A stretch of 64,000 nucleotides of DNA from Pteria penguin (taxonomy: Eukaryota > Mollusca > Bivalvia > Pterioida > Pteriidae), in contig CM068588.1 in the NCBI GenBank assembly GCA_035048485.1, forward strand, positions 26,625,118 through 26,689,117, in the 5' to 3' direction. The position numbers and the translations under genes were made by a program. Numbering within the stretch: position 1 is the first letter of the stretch; every line of letters begins with the position of its first letter. Positions 51,611-63,419 of the stretch are shown one piece after another. The notes under the pieces are model-generated. The model did no database searches. It was not told the DNA's origin and worked only from the letters and a program-made list of their open reading frames with translations.

Positions 51611-52426
51611 TAGAAAGGTGTTAATATTTACAATTCTTTAGAAACCTTTTTTTACATTGTCTAATACCTCAAAATTTGCATAAGCATTGCAAAAACATAG
51701 GAATTATTCCTAGTTTTAGAAAGTACCTACATAATTTGGTTGATTTATGAAAAAATATTCAATTATATACCTCAAAGATGGTAGACAACTTGTCACAAGA
51801 GAAGTAACTCCAATAGAATATTAGGGTAATGAAACCTACAATGTATCAATAACTGATAATTTTGGATATGTCCAGAAGTCATTTACCAATACAAAAAAAT
51901 TCATGGTTTAGGCCAGGGTCTGTTTGATTAGCCTAAACCAAAGATATATATTCCTTTTCTCTTTATTAAGTTTTAAAGTAACCTAGCTATTATAGTGAAT
52001 ATATAAACAGTCGTTAATTACATGTACTTAAACATCCATGTCCTAAAATGTGTAATAGTATTGGTGTTGACAGTACATGAGAAAAGACAAGATCTAGATT
52101 TAGTATGGATTATTCCTGAAAAAAAATTCTCTGAAAAAATTAATTTTTTATTTTCTTATTGATGAATCTGTTGTGCATTGACTGTTTTAAATGTACATAT
52201 ACATCGAGACCAAGAATGGGGTTCCAACGATACCCAAGACCGTGATACGGTTTTTGTTCTTAATGGATCCGTTAATTTTGCACAGTTTGTAAGTTCCATG
52301 TAAAGTGGACCAGTCAAAATATACCACAGTGAGATTTGCACAAGATTCTGCGAGACAAGGATACATGTACAAACTGTATACCCCTGCCGGTGCTTAACGA
52401 ATGGTTTCAACTTCCAGTCACTAATA
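51611..52426. other. Intergenic upstream of the Kelch-like gene
   Basis: No gene was seen. A non-coding first exon of the Kelch-like gene may lie here or further left, but no candidate stands out. Confidence 0.4.
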
Positions 52427-52653
52427 AGCCGGTGTTGCCTAGTGGTGTCGCGCTGGACTCCTGATCGGGAGGGCGGGATTCGAGTCGGTGTCATGGTATG
52501 CATGGCACGTTAAAGATCCCTCACTGCTTCGGGTGAGTCCGTTGCAAAGGTCAAAATTTTTATGCCCCGTATCAGGCAGATTCCGTCACCATATACGTGA
52601 AATATTCGTGGTGTGGCGTTAAACAAGAATCAATCAATCAATCAGTCAATCCA
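52427..52653 (+). mobile_element. tRNA-derived SINE, (ATCA)n-tailed family, internally deleted copy
   Basis: The head reads GCCGGTGTTGCCTAGTGG (box A-like) with GGATTCGAGTC (box B). The body contains GTTAAAGATCCCTCACTGC and TCCGTTGCAAAGGTC, and the tail is repeated ATCA. Relative to the copy at 23801, the stretch between box B and the body is missing. Confidence 0.9.
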
Positions 52654-52692
52654 ATCACTACTTACAGATACGGAAGGGGGGGTGGGGTGATT

Positions 52693-53023
52693 GTGAGAAC
52701 GAGAAGAAAGCTAATCAAAGGCATTCTGCTCATGCAGGATAATGCACCCGCAAACTCTTCCCCAATGACTGCTGCCATGGAATGCAGTTTTGAGACTCTT
52801 GAAGTTCTTTATCCCCCATATTCTCCAGATTTAGCCCTATCTGACTTCTATTTGTTCCCAAAAAAGTTCTTGTCTACGTAAAAAGAATTTCTGAAGCAAT
52901 GAAGGTGTCATGGACGTTGTATATGAGTACTTGGGGCCAGAATGTAGCATTGTATTTTGAAGGGATTCAGAACAGAGATTGAGAAAGTGCATTGAGATGA
53001 AGAGAGATTATATTGAAAAATAA
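52693..53023 (+). pseudogene. Broken mariner (Tc1/mariner) transposase fragment
   Basis: The 3' half of a DD34D mariner transposase. DNAPANSSPMTAAMECSFE and YPPYSPDLALSDFYLFPK match the second catalytic Asp block and the signature leading to the last Asp. After an in-frame stop near 52879 the match resumes in other frames (VYEYLGPE, then LRKCIEMKRDYIEK) up to a stop at 53021. Stops and frameshifts make it inactive, and the N-terminal DNA-binding half is missing. It directly follows a SINE and ends about 116 bases before the splice acceptor of the Kelch-like gene. Confidence 0.9.
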
Positions 53024-53148
53024 TGATAATTTCTTCACTCCTGGGTATTCCGAAGTACATTGGGCCGATAACTTTTGTTATCATACCTCATAAACATAAA
53101 TATTTATTTCTAAAGTTATTTTTTTTGTATTTTTCCTAGGTACGAAGT

Positions 53149-54909
53149 ATGAGTCACGCAAATTCAAGAAAAAATTCAAAAGACAATGAACCAGAAATAC
53201 CTTGTTATTACAGTAGTGACGAACATTCCGACAGCCTGATATCTAACTTTGAGATTTTTCGACAGTATGGTGGTTACAGTGACATCACTGTTCGTGTATC
53301 GGGAAAGGAATTCCCTTGCCATAAAGTCATTTTGGCAGCTGGATCGCCTTACTTCAAGTCAATGTTCGAGTCTGGAATGGAGGAGAGTAGGAACAATGTA
53401 ATAGAACTGCGGCATGTGGATGGAGACGTTTTCGAAAAAGTGATCCATTTTATTTACACTGGACATGTACAAATAACTACAGGCATTTTACAAGAACTTT
53501 TTACACAAGCTTACATGTTTCAGGTGACTTCACTCGTGGATCTTTGTGTCAAATTCTTCAGAGATAACATGGACGAAAGTAATTGTCTTGCTGCTTTAAC
53601 TTTGGCAGATTCCCACGCCCATGTCCAGCTCTATGAATACTCCAAAGAATTTGCGTGTTCCCATTTCAAAGTGATATCAAAAGATGAAGACTTCTGTCGT
53701 CTGTCCGCTAATTGTTTGATGGATTTACTTTCCGATCGGCGACTTTGCTGTGAAGGAGAACAACACGTATACGAAGCCGCCACCCGCTGGCTTGACGTTG
53801 ACGGTGACGTTGAAAGACGACATAAGTTACGGAACAAAGTCCTTGGATGTGTTAAGTTTCCATTACTCGAAAAATCGTTCTTGTTTGACAACGTTCTGAA
53901 GTCGCAACATTTAACAAGTGATGAGGAATTAAAAGAACTCGTAGATAATGCTGTGCTGTACCACACGATTCCAGCCCGTCGACCTATGTTACCGTCATAC
54001 CAGATAACGCCCCGAATGTCATCAGACTCTTTTGAAACTGCTGTGTTATTAGGAGGGAGATTGGCAGATGGACTCAGCAACGATGTAGAATATTTTAAAT
54101 GTGATGCGATGGAATTTGCATCGTTGAAACAACTACCTTTCAAAAAGAGAAATGAGTTCGCAGCTTGTGTTGTAGGTAATGATATTTACGTGTCAGGAGG
54201 TTTGCGAAGCGGCGAATTTTGGAAATATTCCTCTACGTTTGAGCAGTGGATACGAGGGGCTAGTATGCTACACCCTAGACGCCGTCATGCAATGGCGGCA
54301 GTTGATGATCGCATATTTGCACTTGGAGGTTATGATGAAGATAGTGTACTGGATTCTGTTGAAAAATGGAGCAGTAACTCAAACAAATGGACAGAAGCAG
54401 GATGGTTATCGAATCCTGTTGAAAATATGGGTTATGTGTCCTATGAAAAATTCATCTATCTTTTTGGTGGGAAAAATCATATGGAAATGGTGACGGACAC
54501 TGTACAGTGTTACGATACGGATGCCAATGTCTCGACCATTCTTAGTAAAACACTTCCCATTGCTGATATGTGTCTAAGCGCAGTCGTACTCAACCGACAG
54601 ATCTATGTGGTTGGGCTGGAGGGAGCTTTCCGCTTTACACCCGCTTCTCAAAATTGGCACGTTTTACCAGATATGTCTTGTCCTAGGGATTTTGTGAGTT
54701 TAACTGTTCTGAATGAGAAATTATACGCATTTGGCGGACGGAGGCGAGGCTCAAAAGATAACCTGTATACCGATATCATAGAATGTTTCAATCCGGCGTC
54801 TAATACATGGGAAAAATGTGGCGCCATACCTGTGCCAATGTACTCATATGGGTGTGTTCGAATAGTGTTAGGTGCAAAATATATCAATGACGATAGGAGT
54901 AATATGTAA
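53149..54909 (+). CDS. Kelch-like protein (BTB-BACK-Kelch), 586 aa, whole coding region in one exon
   Basis: This is a likely substrate adaptor for CUL3-RING ubiquitin ligases. The BTB domain spans roughly residues 33-138 (SDITVRVSGKEFPCHKVILA, then SPYFKSMFESGMEES). The BACK domain follows at about 140-250 (NCLAALTLADSH, VYEAATRWLDVD). The C-terminal part is a six-blade Kelch propeller: double-Gly strands end at residues 302-303, 350-351, 393-394, 440-441 and 529-530, while the fifth blade reads IYVVGLEGAF and lacks the Gly-Gly pair. An AG acceptor (TTTTTCCTAG) at 53139 precedes the ATG by nine bases, so an upstream non-coding exon is likely. The stop is TAA at 54907. The length is normal for KLHL proteins. 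The orthologue cannot be named safely; KLHL24/35/38-like proteins are possible. Confidence 0.97.
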   Translation: MSHANSRKNSKDNEPEIPCYYSSDEHSDSLISNFEIFRQYGGYSDITVRVSGKEFPCHKVILAAGSPYFKSMFESGMEESRNNVIELRHVDGDVFEKVIHFIYTGHVQITTGILQELFTQAYMFQVTSLVDLCVKFFRDNMDESNCLAALTLADSHAHVQLYEYSKEFACSHFKVISKDEDFCRLSANCLMDLLSDRRLCCEGEQHVYEAATRWLDVDGDVERRHKLRNKVLGCVKFPLLEKSFLFDNVLKSQHLTSDEELKELVDNAVLYHTIPARRPMLPSYQITPRMSSDSFETAVLLGGRLADGLSNDVEYFKCDAMEFASLKQLPFKKRNEFAACVVGNDIYVSGGLRSGEFWKYSSTFEQWIRGASMLHPRRRHAMAAVDDRIFALGGYDEDSVLDSVEKWSSNSNKWTEAGWLSNPVENMGYVSYEKFIYLFGGKNHMEMVTDTVQCYDTDANVSTILSKTLPIADMCLSAVVLNRQIYVVGLEGAFRFTPASQNWHVLPDMSCPRDFVSLTVLNEKLYAFGGRRRGSKDNLYTDIIECFNPASNTWEKCGAIPVPMYSYGCVRIVLGAKYINDDRSNM

Positions 54910-55086
54910 TATAAAAGAGAAGTGAATATATATATATATGTACTGGGTTTACACTGTTGTGCTGGGGCGTCCTTGTAATGTGTATATGTAAATTTTGAAA
55001 AATTTGTATTGTATGGGAGGTTTATGTTGTCAGACTGAAAATAATACTGATGTCGAATTATCACTATTAAGGCTAAAAGCTAATGA

Positions 55087-55116
55087 ACAATACAATACAA
55101 TACAATACAATACAAG
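55087..55116. repeat. (AATAC)n microsatellite
   Basis: About six units in the 3' flank of the Kelch-like gene. Confidence 0.9.
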
Positions 55117-55565
55117 GTTTCTTACGATAGTAGGTCGTTAGAGAATGACATCCTTAATGGAATGTTAGGTCTTGTCCATCCACAAGCAATTACATAGAAT
55201 AATCTAGTATGATTTCGTTTAGGACCAAAAATCGGTACACAATCTTGGTATAGAAAATCCCTTTTCCTAACCGTAAAATTGCTATAGCGTATCCAGCATA
55301 GAAGACCTACAAGCTATGAATGAAGCAATATGTCTGATTTATCTGTGTGTGGTATGATATCCACTGCACATTAATTTAAGAGGTATTTATATTCGATTTT
55401 TTTTTTGGACAAGAAGTAAGGTTAAAGGGCAGTTGTTCTACAGTTAATGTGAAAGGGTGTATTCAGTTTAACTTTTTTACAAGATAGATATTTTGTTGTA
55501 TTGTAGAAAGATCAGTCGGTATTACAGTGATTGTGGATAATTGTAGATTCACAGACAATATAATT

Positions 55566-55571
55566 AATAAA
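55566..55571 (+). promoter_or_regulatory. Possible polyadenylation signal of the Kelch-like gene
   Basis: An AATAAA lies about 660 bases after the Kelch-like stop codon, with further copies near 55756, 56068 and 56838. Any of these could end the 3'UTR. Confidence 0.35.
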
Positions 55572-55882
55572 TGTAGATGTACCTAGAGCGTACAGCAACG
55601 TTTTTTCCTAAATTTAATACACCGAGAAAATCATTAGAGAACGTCATTTGTAGACTTGTATATTAACCAGAAATGTCATTTGTTGATGTAAACATATCGA
55701 AAATGTTTAGTAAGTGTAAAAATTAAGCTCCATGGGAAAAAGCCTAGATTTTGTAAAATAAATCTTATTTTATCAACACTTGTTATGCACATGTGTATGT
55801 AAGTTTTTGTAGAATATGACTGTACTTGTAGATACATTAAAATAGGGTTAAAACTAGGTAGTTGTAAATACACCGAGAGTCA

Positions 55883-55884
<2 letters not shown>

Positions 55885-55949
<65 letters not shown>
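55885..55949. repeat. (TG)n microsatellite
   Basis: An uninterrupted run of about 32 TG units. Confidence 0.97.
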
Positions 55950-55952
<3 letters not shown>

Positions 55953-56470
55953 GGTCTGGCAAATTTGATCGAGTCATGTTATTTATTTTCAAATCTTTGA
56001 AGGATAGAATAATTATATCCTTGATATCCTTGGACAGATTATTGATTTTGTTGATTTTTTTGTCACCAATAAATACTTGTTAGAATTGCATTGTAATATA
56101 TGCTATTAAAAACACATTCTTTCTATAATTATATTTTGTTAACAAAACACATTCTAATATAAGGTAAACTCAACAAATAATATGCAAACACTACTTTATT
56201 TGCATAGGTCTTTATATGACTAGTTTCTATAGTGAAGTGTATAGTCTCTCTCAGTCTCTGGTATCCAGGGGGAGAATTTCCATTTATCACTATAGAAGGA
56301 AGTGTTGCTGTTTTGGCTTCTTGTCCAAACGATAATATTTTATTCGATTTCAATGCAAAAAAAGCATTTCATAAATATTTTGGATATATTGATTTTTCAC
56401 ATTTTTATCTTTGTCTTCACTACTTCTAGATTAAATTTGAGAAAGCTTGGTAGATATGAAGCAAGTATCA

Positions 56471-56605
56471 GTGGCGGATCCAGGATTTCCAAAAAAGGGG
56501 GGGGGGCAAATGGGTATTACCCAAACTCAGCCATTTTTGGTGCAAAATCTGAATTTTTACTAGTAAATATGTGACCAAAAAGGGGGGGGGCACTAAATCC
56601 GCCAC
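56471..56605. mobile_element. Complete poly-G MITE with GTGGCGGAT ends
   Basis: It starts GTGGCGGATCCAGGATTTCC and ends AAATCCGCCAC, so the ends are 9-10 bp inverted repeats. Two G runs of about 10 lie near the ends. Relatives are at 11367 and 28370. Confidence 0.85.
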
Positions 56606-59007
56606 TTAATGTGTCCCTCATGTACAATTTTACATGTTTTAAGTTTAAAAGAAACTGAAGACTTATGCCATCTTCATCATTGTGCACAGTTTTCTAGTAT
56701 GTCTAAGGTGAACAATATTTGCAAATTTGAGACTCTTTTTACTTTTGTTATCATGTATATTAAGTGAAGATACACAGTTTTGTTGGTTTTAGTTTTGTTC
56801 TCATTTTAAAGTTATGCTTGTGTGTATTTTACATTTGAATAAATGTGTTAAAATCATAAGACGAATGTCTTGTTGCACTGATTTGAATGAAACTTAAAAG
56901 GAATGAAATACTGTCAACAAATATGGCCACTATAAGTTTTGAAATGCACATGATTTAATTTAAACATCAACTTTGTGTATGTGCTCAGGTGAGAGATGAG
57001 ACAAATTCATTTGAGACCCCTTTTATCAATGTGCCTGGCATATAAATGAGGGGCGGACAGCACGAGGGGAAGTTGAGGAAAGGGATTGGAATTTGACGGC
57101 AAGGGAAGGCGAATGACACTATTCGAAACAAGAATCTGAAGAGAAAATCTCTCCGAAAGCAGGTGGTAGAGCCCTTGTCCCCTGTCTGCCCCTCAAAACA
57201 GACATACAAATGTATTTTTAAAAAGCAACAATTCTATTAAGTTTTGTTGAACATATTAAAAAGCGCAATTTGTCCACTGTTATAAATTCCACTGAAATAT
57301 GAGTTAAACGATTAAACTACTACACATGATAAGTATAAGGAGTAGTCTGCGAAGCGACCCGGAAAAAATCAACATGTTTTATATACATGTAGAACTTTCA
57401 GCTTTATATTTGCATGATCTGGTAGATGTTTATGTACATGCTAGTAGACAGAACATTTATTTTCATCTCGGTCAATGCCGGATTTTTTTTATTTCCAGAA
57501 TTTTCAGGACCAGAATAATTTATTTTCAAAAAGTGCCACCCCCCCCCCCTTTCAGAATCAAATGGTCGTCCCCTTGATTCGCCTACCATCCCTTAACCTC
57601 ACTTCTTGTCATAGAAATATTCGATTTATTTACTATTTTTAGAAATTAAGTAAGAGGGGTGATATAGGTGATCGTATTTATTTGCGACTGATATACTTTC
57701 ATTTTCTGTATTCGTTGTAATCAATAGAGAAATATGAGTAAAATAATCGGTATCTAGGGTGTGCTGCATGATGATGGAGAAGTTTACTAACCCGCGTGTC
57801 TACGGTCAAGTAAAAACTTAGTTCATGTAGAGACTATGCCTTCGAAGCCATATAATGAAAATCATGCATATGGTCTGTGGCTTTGACGTAAATACTAAAT
57901 ATAACTACTGTAAAAATAGTCTGTATCCTGTATGCTCAATTTACCATTGCTGTCGCTATGAACATGTTTAATTTGTTACCTATCTAGCTGAGCCAGTGGC
58001 TAAAGATAACTGTAATTATATAAGCATTGCTTTATGTTCGGTTATGTATCGAAAATAAATGTTAAAATGTTTATTCGTTTTGTAAACTTTTTTCTTTTGG
58101 TTTAGTATTGTTCAGCCATTTTCTGATACAAAAATATTATTTGATATGCAAAAATCGAATTTCTTAATATGTCAAATTTGTAAGATTTCTTTCTCCTACT
58201 CAAATTAAAGGAAAGATATTTTAAACTACTTTTGAATATACAGTGTTCATCTCACGAAATAAGTTGTTACCGGTTTTAAGATTATTTTAAAAATGGCTTG
58301 AAATGCGAAAGATAAACTAAAAGATGAAAAAACAAAATAATAACCCCCTTTTTTCTAACTCTCTTTACTTAGTGGTCTTTCTTTTCTTTTCATCTCTCGA
58401 GTTCACGCCAATGAGTAAAGCGAATCAAAAAAAAAAAAAAAAAAAAAAAAAAAGGAGCGGGAATTAGTACAGGAATCTTTGAGTAAACACTGAAAGTTGA
58501 GCTTCAAATTTCACTGAAAGTACTGTTGTTTCTAAGTCCACGAATTAGAACCGACCGTACATGGAGTGCTTTAAAAAGGAAATTTTAGAAATCATTATGC
58601 AACTTGGCTGTTATCTATTTTCGACATTTATATCGAAGATTATACTTTTTGTTTTGAAGTATATAAAACGGATGTTTTAAAGTACTGGGTAAATTAAGTT
58701 TTGCATGGTCGGGTTTTTTTTTTTATTTTTTTTTTTATTTTTTTTTTTTTAGATTATGAATTTCGACGTTGGAAACTGCTATCTACGTTCCTCAGAATAA
58801 GAAAAATGTGTTTATCAGTAAAAATGATGATGATGATTTCAACATTATCACCTTTTTAGCAAACATTGTCAAACTCTAATGTATATTCTTTCTCGATATC
58901 AGAATCAGTTCGATATGCCGTCATATAATTTTACCCAGATAAAAGTGCCCCCATTGGATTGGGTTCTGTAACCTCCATGCATGCGTTCGATTCCGTTCTG
59001 CCTCTCT
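56606..59007. other. Intergenic, no gene seen
   Basis: AT-rich sequence with an A run (about 24) at 58428-58453 and T runs near 58715. A purine-rich block at 57050-57130 encodes nothing recognisable. Confidence 0.45.
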
Positions 59008-59126
59008 CCAATCTGATTAAAACTTCATCTTTATTCCGCTTCTCTATTTGTTACATTACGGATAAAGTTTATCCGCAATGGGACTAATAGAGAAGCGGAA
59101 TAAAGATACGGTTTTAATCAGATTGG
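59008..59126. repeat. Long hairpin (about 38-bp stem)
   Basis: CCAATCTGATTAAAAC and ATCTTTATTCCGCTTCTCTA on the left face the reverse complement on the right with two to three mismatches. The loop contains its own palindrome, CGGATAAAGTTTATCCG. Confidence 0.9.
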
Positions 59127-60440
59127 CTTCTTTCCACTTCGAAATCAGATTCCGTCGCTGTAAGGTTGCTTCTGTTCTAGTTGCAGGTTGTGGATTTGGT
59201 AGAAGACTAAATGCAAACCGTGACGGATTTTAGTTGTTGCGATACTCCGAGAACGAGCTATGGAACACAATACTACCAAATGCAAAAATTACTCCTGTCT
59301 GTTTATATGTTCTATCGGATATACAATTGCCATAAGATTAATGAATAACTATCTCCTTACAACTGACATACAGTAATATTAGATGTAAATATATTAATTT
59401 TTTCTTTCACTTCATCAAGGAGAGTTTTGCCAATTTATTAGTTTATATACTATATATCAACTGAATTAATTGCTTTATCATTGAAAGGTTTTCTCTAATT
59501 TTATTGATTTTTGGTCGGAATTGCGTAGCAATTCCAGACCCTAGTCGTTACAATATGCTGTGGGGAACGCAGAAAATACCTATTCTTGTAGAAATAGTGC
59601 GTCGATATTTAGAAAAAGCGTGATTAGATTTACTTTTAGTACTTATTATTCATATTGTACGAGTCAATGCAAGATAAGTTTGATCAGATGAGAAAATAGA
59701 TGTGCCGTTATTCCATCGATTTAGACGAGTTATATTCATGCGCTGGAGGACATGCAGTCTTTCCGAATACTCGACGGAAAGTCCCGTACGATTGACATCA
59801 TTGTGTAGCTGTGCCGTAATTTAAGAAGTACACTGGATCTACTTGTCCGTACTAGTATCCGTTGTATTATAATTAATAAAACTTGAGAATATCGCTTCTT
59901 TTTATAGCAGTGGAATTCGAAGTACTCTACAATCTTCTCGTCACAACGATAAACAAACGTCTTGGTAGTTGTTGATGTGTAATGCTGCTAAAAATAGCTA
60001 GTTATTTATAGATCTACATGTGTAGACGTGGTTTTCCCCAAATGTACATGTACAGCGAGAGACTGTCCAGATTGCTAATTTCATACTACTGTCAAAGTCA
60101 AAAGTGATAAGAGAGAATGATAGTGGATTTGTTTGACAAAATCGGCAAATGAAAAGGCGAGTGACTTTGATTTGCGATTTCAGGCAAAGAATTCAAGTCA
60201 AATATGCTTTAAACATGACATGTATAGTTCATTCGTCTGTTGCATTTCCAAAATGGACCGTCTTTCCCCATACGATCAGATGCTTAGCTGGGTCCAAGGC
60301 CATGCGGATTTGACCTTGTATATCTCGGGAAGTGCTTGGAGTTTTTAAATGAAATTTGGTGTCATTGTAGGTGAATTCTTTATGTGTGAATGGGCGAAAG
60401 CCCGAAGGCGATGCATCAAGTCCTTTATTGTTTTTGTTTG

Positions 60441-60673
60441 TTCTGCGGGGTTCGAGTCCCGCTCTGGTCATGCCGGTGTCATGTTTTTCGGACGAGACAG
60501 TAAAAACCGAGGCCCCGTGTCGTGGTATGCATGGCATGTTAAAGATCCCTCACTGCTTCGGGTGGGTCCGTTGCAAAGGTCAAAATTTGTATGCCCCGCA
60601 TCAGGCAGATGCCGTCACCATATTCGTGAAATATTCGTGGTGTGACGTAAAACAAAAATCAATCAATCAATCG
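60441..60673 (+). mobile_element. tRNA-derived SINE, (ATCA)n-tailed family, 5'-truncated copy
   Basis: It begins just before box B (GGTTCGAGTCCC). The body holds GACGAGACAGTAAAAACC and AAAGATCCCTCACTGCTTCG, and the tail is ATCA repeats. The tail ends 20 bases before a perfect hairpin. Confidence 0.9.
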
Positions 60674-60692
60674 TTTGTTCTGTAAACAACGT

Positions 60693-60759
60693 AATTTCTA
60701 TTGAAACGGTCGGCTCATACCTTCACCGCCCGTATGAGCCGACCGTTTCAATAGAAATT
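60693..60759. repeat. Perfect 28-bp hairpin
   Basis: AATTTCTATTGAAACGGTCG plus GCTCATAC is followed by an 11-base loop and the exact reverse complement. The stem extends outward by about six bases with one mismatch. It lies just after a SINE tail. Confidence 0.93.
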
Positions 60760-63419
60760 ATGTTCAACGCAGACCGTGTTTTTGTCAATACTGATCCTAA
60801 ACATTACACGCTTGGTGTATGATCACTTGGTGGATCACGACTTTATTACCTTTGATGTATTTGACCATGCAATTCCGACCTTGAGGTCTTTCCAGTCCTT
60901 TCATTTAATATTTTGTGGTTTTGGCAACATGGTCACCTAGTGAGGTTGTATGGGATGATAAAGGGTCAATATACATGTCGCATACTGGTCGAGGCGAAGT
61001 TTATGAAAACAATAATCACGTGACGTGCTAGCGCTTAATCCAATCTTTAAAGTTGCTTTCGTGACAATTTTACTAAAGGTGTTGTAAAAAGAAATATACA
61101 ATCAGTGTCTGTTCAGTTAACGAGCAATAGGAAGTAGAGTCGATGTAGATGTTACACAGAAAATTTTTAAAACGTTAAATACCTTTTAGATTTAGAAAGA
61201 AAGAAGTTTTACTGGTTTATGTTCATTCAAAAATATCGCCCTAAGAAAGTACTTTATGTAATGTAGATAAAGCGTCATTATGACGTCTTAATGTCACTAC
61301 GTTATATTTAAGGTTGATTTAAAACTTCAATGTTGTCGAATTATTTACTGAGCATATTGCTATTGCTTTAACACTACCGTTATATTTTTCATTTATGTAT
61401 ATGCGTCAAAATTTTTATTTAAGTTAGATTTGGTTTAAACATATTTATTCAACTATAGACAAAAATTTACAAATAGCATGAAAATATTGTATTACAATAT
61501 ACAATTATATTGGGATTTGAAAAAAAGTTAGATTTGCACTAATTTCAGATTTAATACGCATTCCGATTCCAATGCGGTTGACGCAGTCGGAGCTACTCGA
61601 CATCTTATCGAAACCGAGAAAAGAAAACTTAATCCGACTATGAAAAAGAATCTTTACATGACACATTGGAGTTATCGTCTGTTAATTTTCCCATGGTAAA
61701 AGTCAGTAAGACAGAATATGAAAATCTCCTCCCCTTATAATGATAATAAAATAAAATACAAATTAGAATAAGAGTTTTGTAACAAATTTGTATATATATG
61801 AGAGAATCTAAAAGATATGCCATTTTCAAAAGTATTTCTTCTAAGGAGCTTTCACTCTTGGTTATGTTTATTTCCCCATCAAAACTCAGTAATTCTCAAA
61901 GTGCGTTCTATTTTTGCTTAACCACACCAATTATTTAAGTAACTAGTGTTATTACAATTGACCGTCCTAAGTTGGTGCTTCGACTGCATTACAATTGATT
62001 TTATTTAGTTTGACGGGACGTCGTCGTCGTCCGTAGATAAAAACTTCAACCTGGATAACTTTGGAACCATAAAAGACAGGGTTTTAATTAATATTTCAAA
62101 CGTGTATTTCTTCTGCCAAGACATTTCATTGGGTACCAAAATTTTTTACCTTGACCTTGAAGTCTGACATACTTTTAAAAAACTTTAACCTTGCTCATTA
62201 CTTATGAACAGTAAGCAATAGGGCTTAAGTAATTCATGTATGTATTCTTTGTGACAAGACCTTTCATTATGTATCAAATGCTTTTACGTTTTGATCCTGA
62301 CCTTGAAGATTGATCTACTTAGACAAAATTCTTACCCTGGATCATAACTTTACATTGGCACAAGGCAAAACAACGCCAAAATGTATTAGCTCGGACAAAA
62401 AGACAGCAATTATCAAAACCGGAATATGGTCTATTGAATAACATAATTTTTGACGTTGTTATTTAAATTTGGCTGCCCCCGGAAAACTCTGTTGTCGTCT
62501 TCTGTGTTTTTTATTTATTTATTTTTTAATTTTTTTTTATTTATTTATTTATTTATTTTTTTGAGGCTTTTTTGTGCTTTTTTTTTAATTTTGATGTCTG
62601 TTTTTGTCTTCATTTATTTCTTGGGGTTTGGGGGGGGGGGGGTTGTTTGTTTTTTTTTTTTTTTTGGGGGGGGGGGGTGTTTTGTTTTTGTTTTGTTTTG
62701 TTTTGTGGTTTTCTTTTTTTGTCTGTGATTATTTTTGTCATATGGCTGAGTCAGATGACTAAATACTTTCTTGTAATTATATGTTGATTTACAAATATTC
62801 TTGAGATGCTCTTTTGGTCTTGAAACTTTTCAACGAATCTGGCATTCTTAATTAGGGTTATTTTGTCTATCTACAAGTGAAGTACGTTTCGCTTCCAGAG
62901 GAAATTAATTATTAATAAAAATGAACGAAATTTTTTTAAGCGGATTCAGTGCTTTATAACTGAGGCAAGATTCCCCCCTCCCCTTTCCCCTTGAGTTGCC
63001 AGATAAAAAAAAACACGCAATGCTGCCTGTGAATGATTTTCATCAAACTTCACATGAGGTAAACCCACTTACTAAGAATAAAAACGACTCCTGTGATAAA
63101 CATACTTTATGAGGAAATGATTTGCATTATGTTTAACATCTACTTTGCTTCTTTTATATATTCGATAATTCTATATGAGAAGATTACCCTTTTTTTTGGC
63201 ATTTCCCATTTATAAATTATTCACAGAACTATATATCAGAAACTATATGTATAACAATGAAAACTACATTTTGTATATATATATATATAATTATACAGGT
63301 ACGAGTCGGAAAGCATTTTCATAAAATTTATTACAGCTAGCAAATGTTAATCTACAAAATATAATCTATTAAAACCTGTGACTTTCTTTGTGCAGGGTTA
63401 ATTCATAGAAAAGCACAAA
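60760..63419. other. Intergenic downstream of the SOCS-box gene
   Basis: Contains TGACCTTGA-bearing repeat sequence near 62130-62310 and a T/G-rich low-complexity block at 62500-62730. No gene is supported. Confidence 0.45.

Noticed and set aside
53631..54143. 170-codon minus-strand frame opposite the Kelch-like gene
   Set aside because: It lies entirely antisense to conserved BACK and Kelch codons and resembles no protein; it is a shadow frame.
62450..62787. Phe/Gly-rich plus-strand frames
   Set aside because: Translation of poly-T and poly-G low-complexity sequence.
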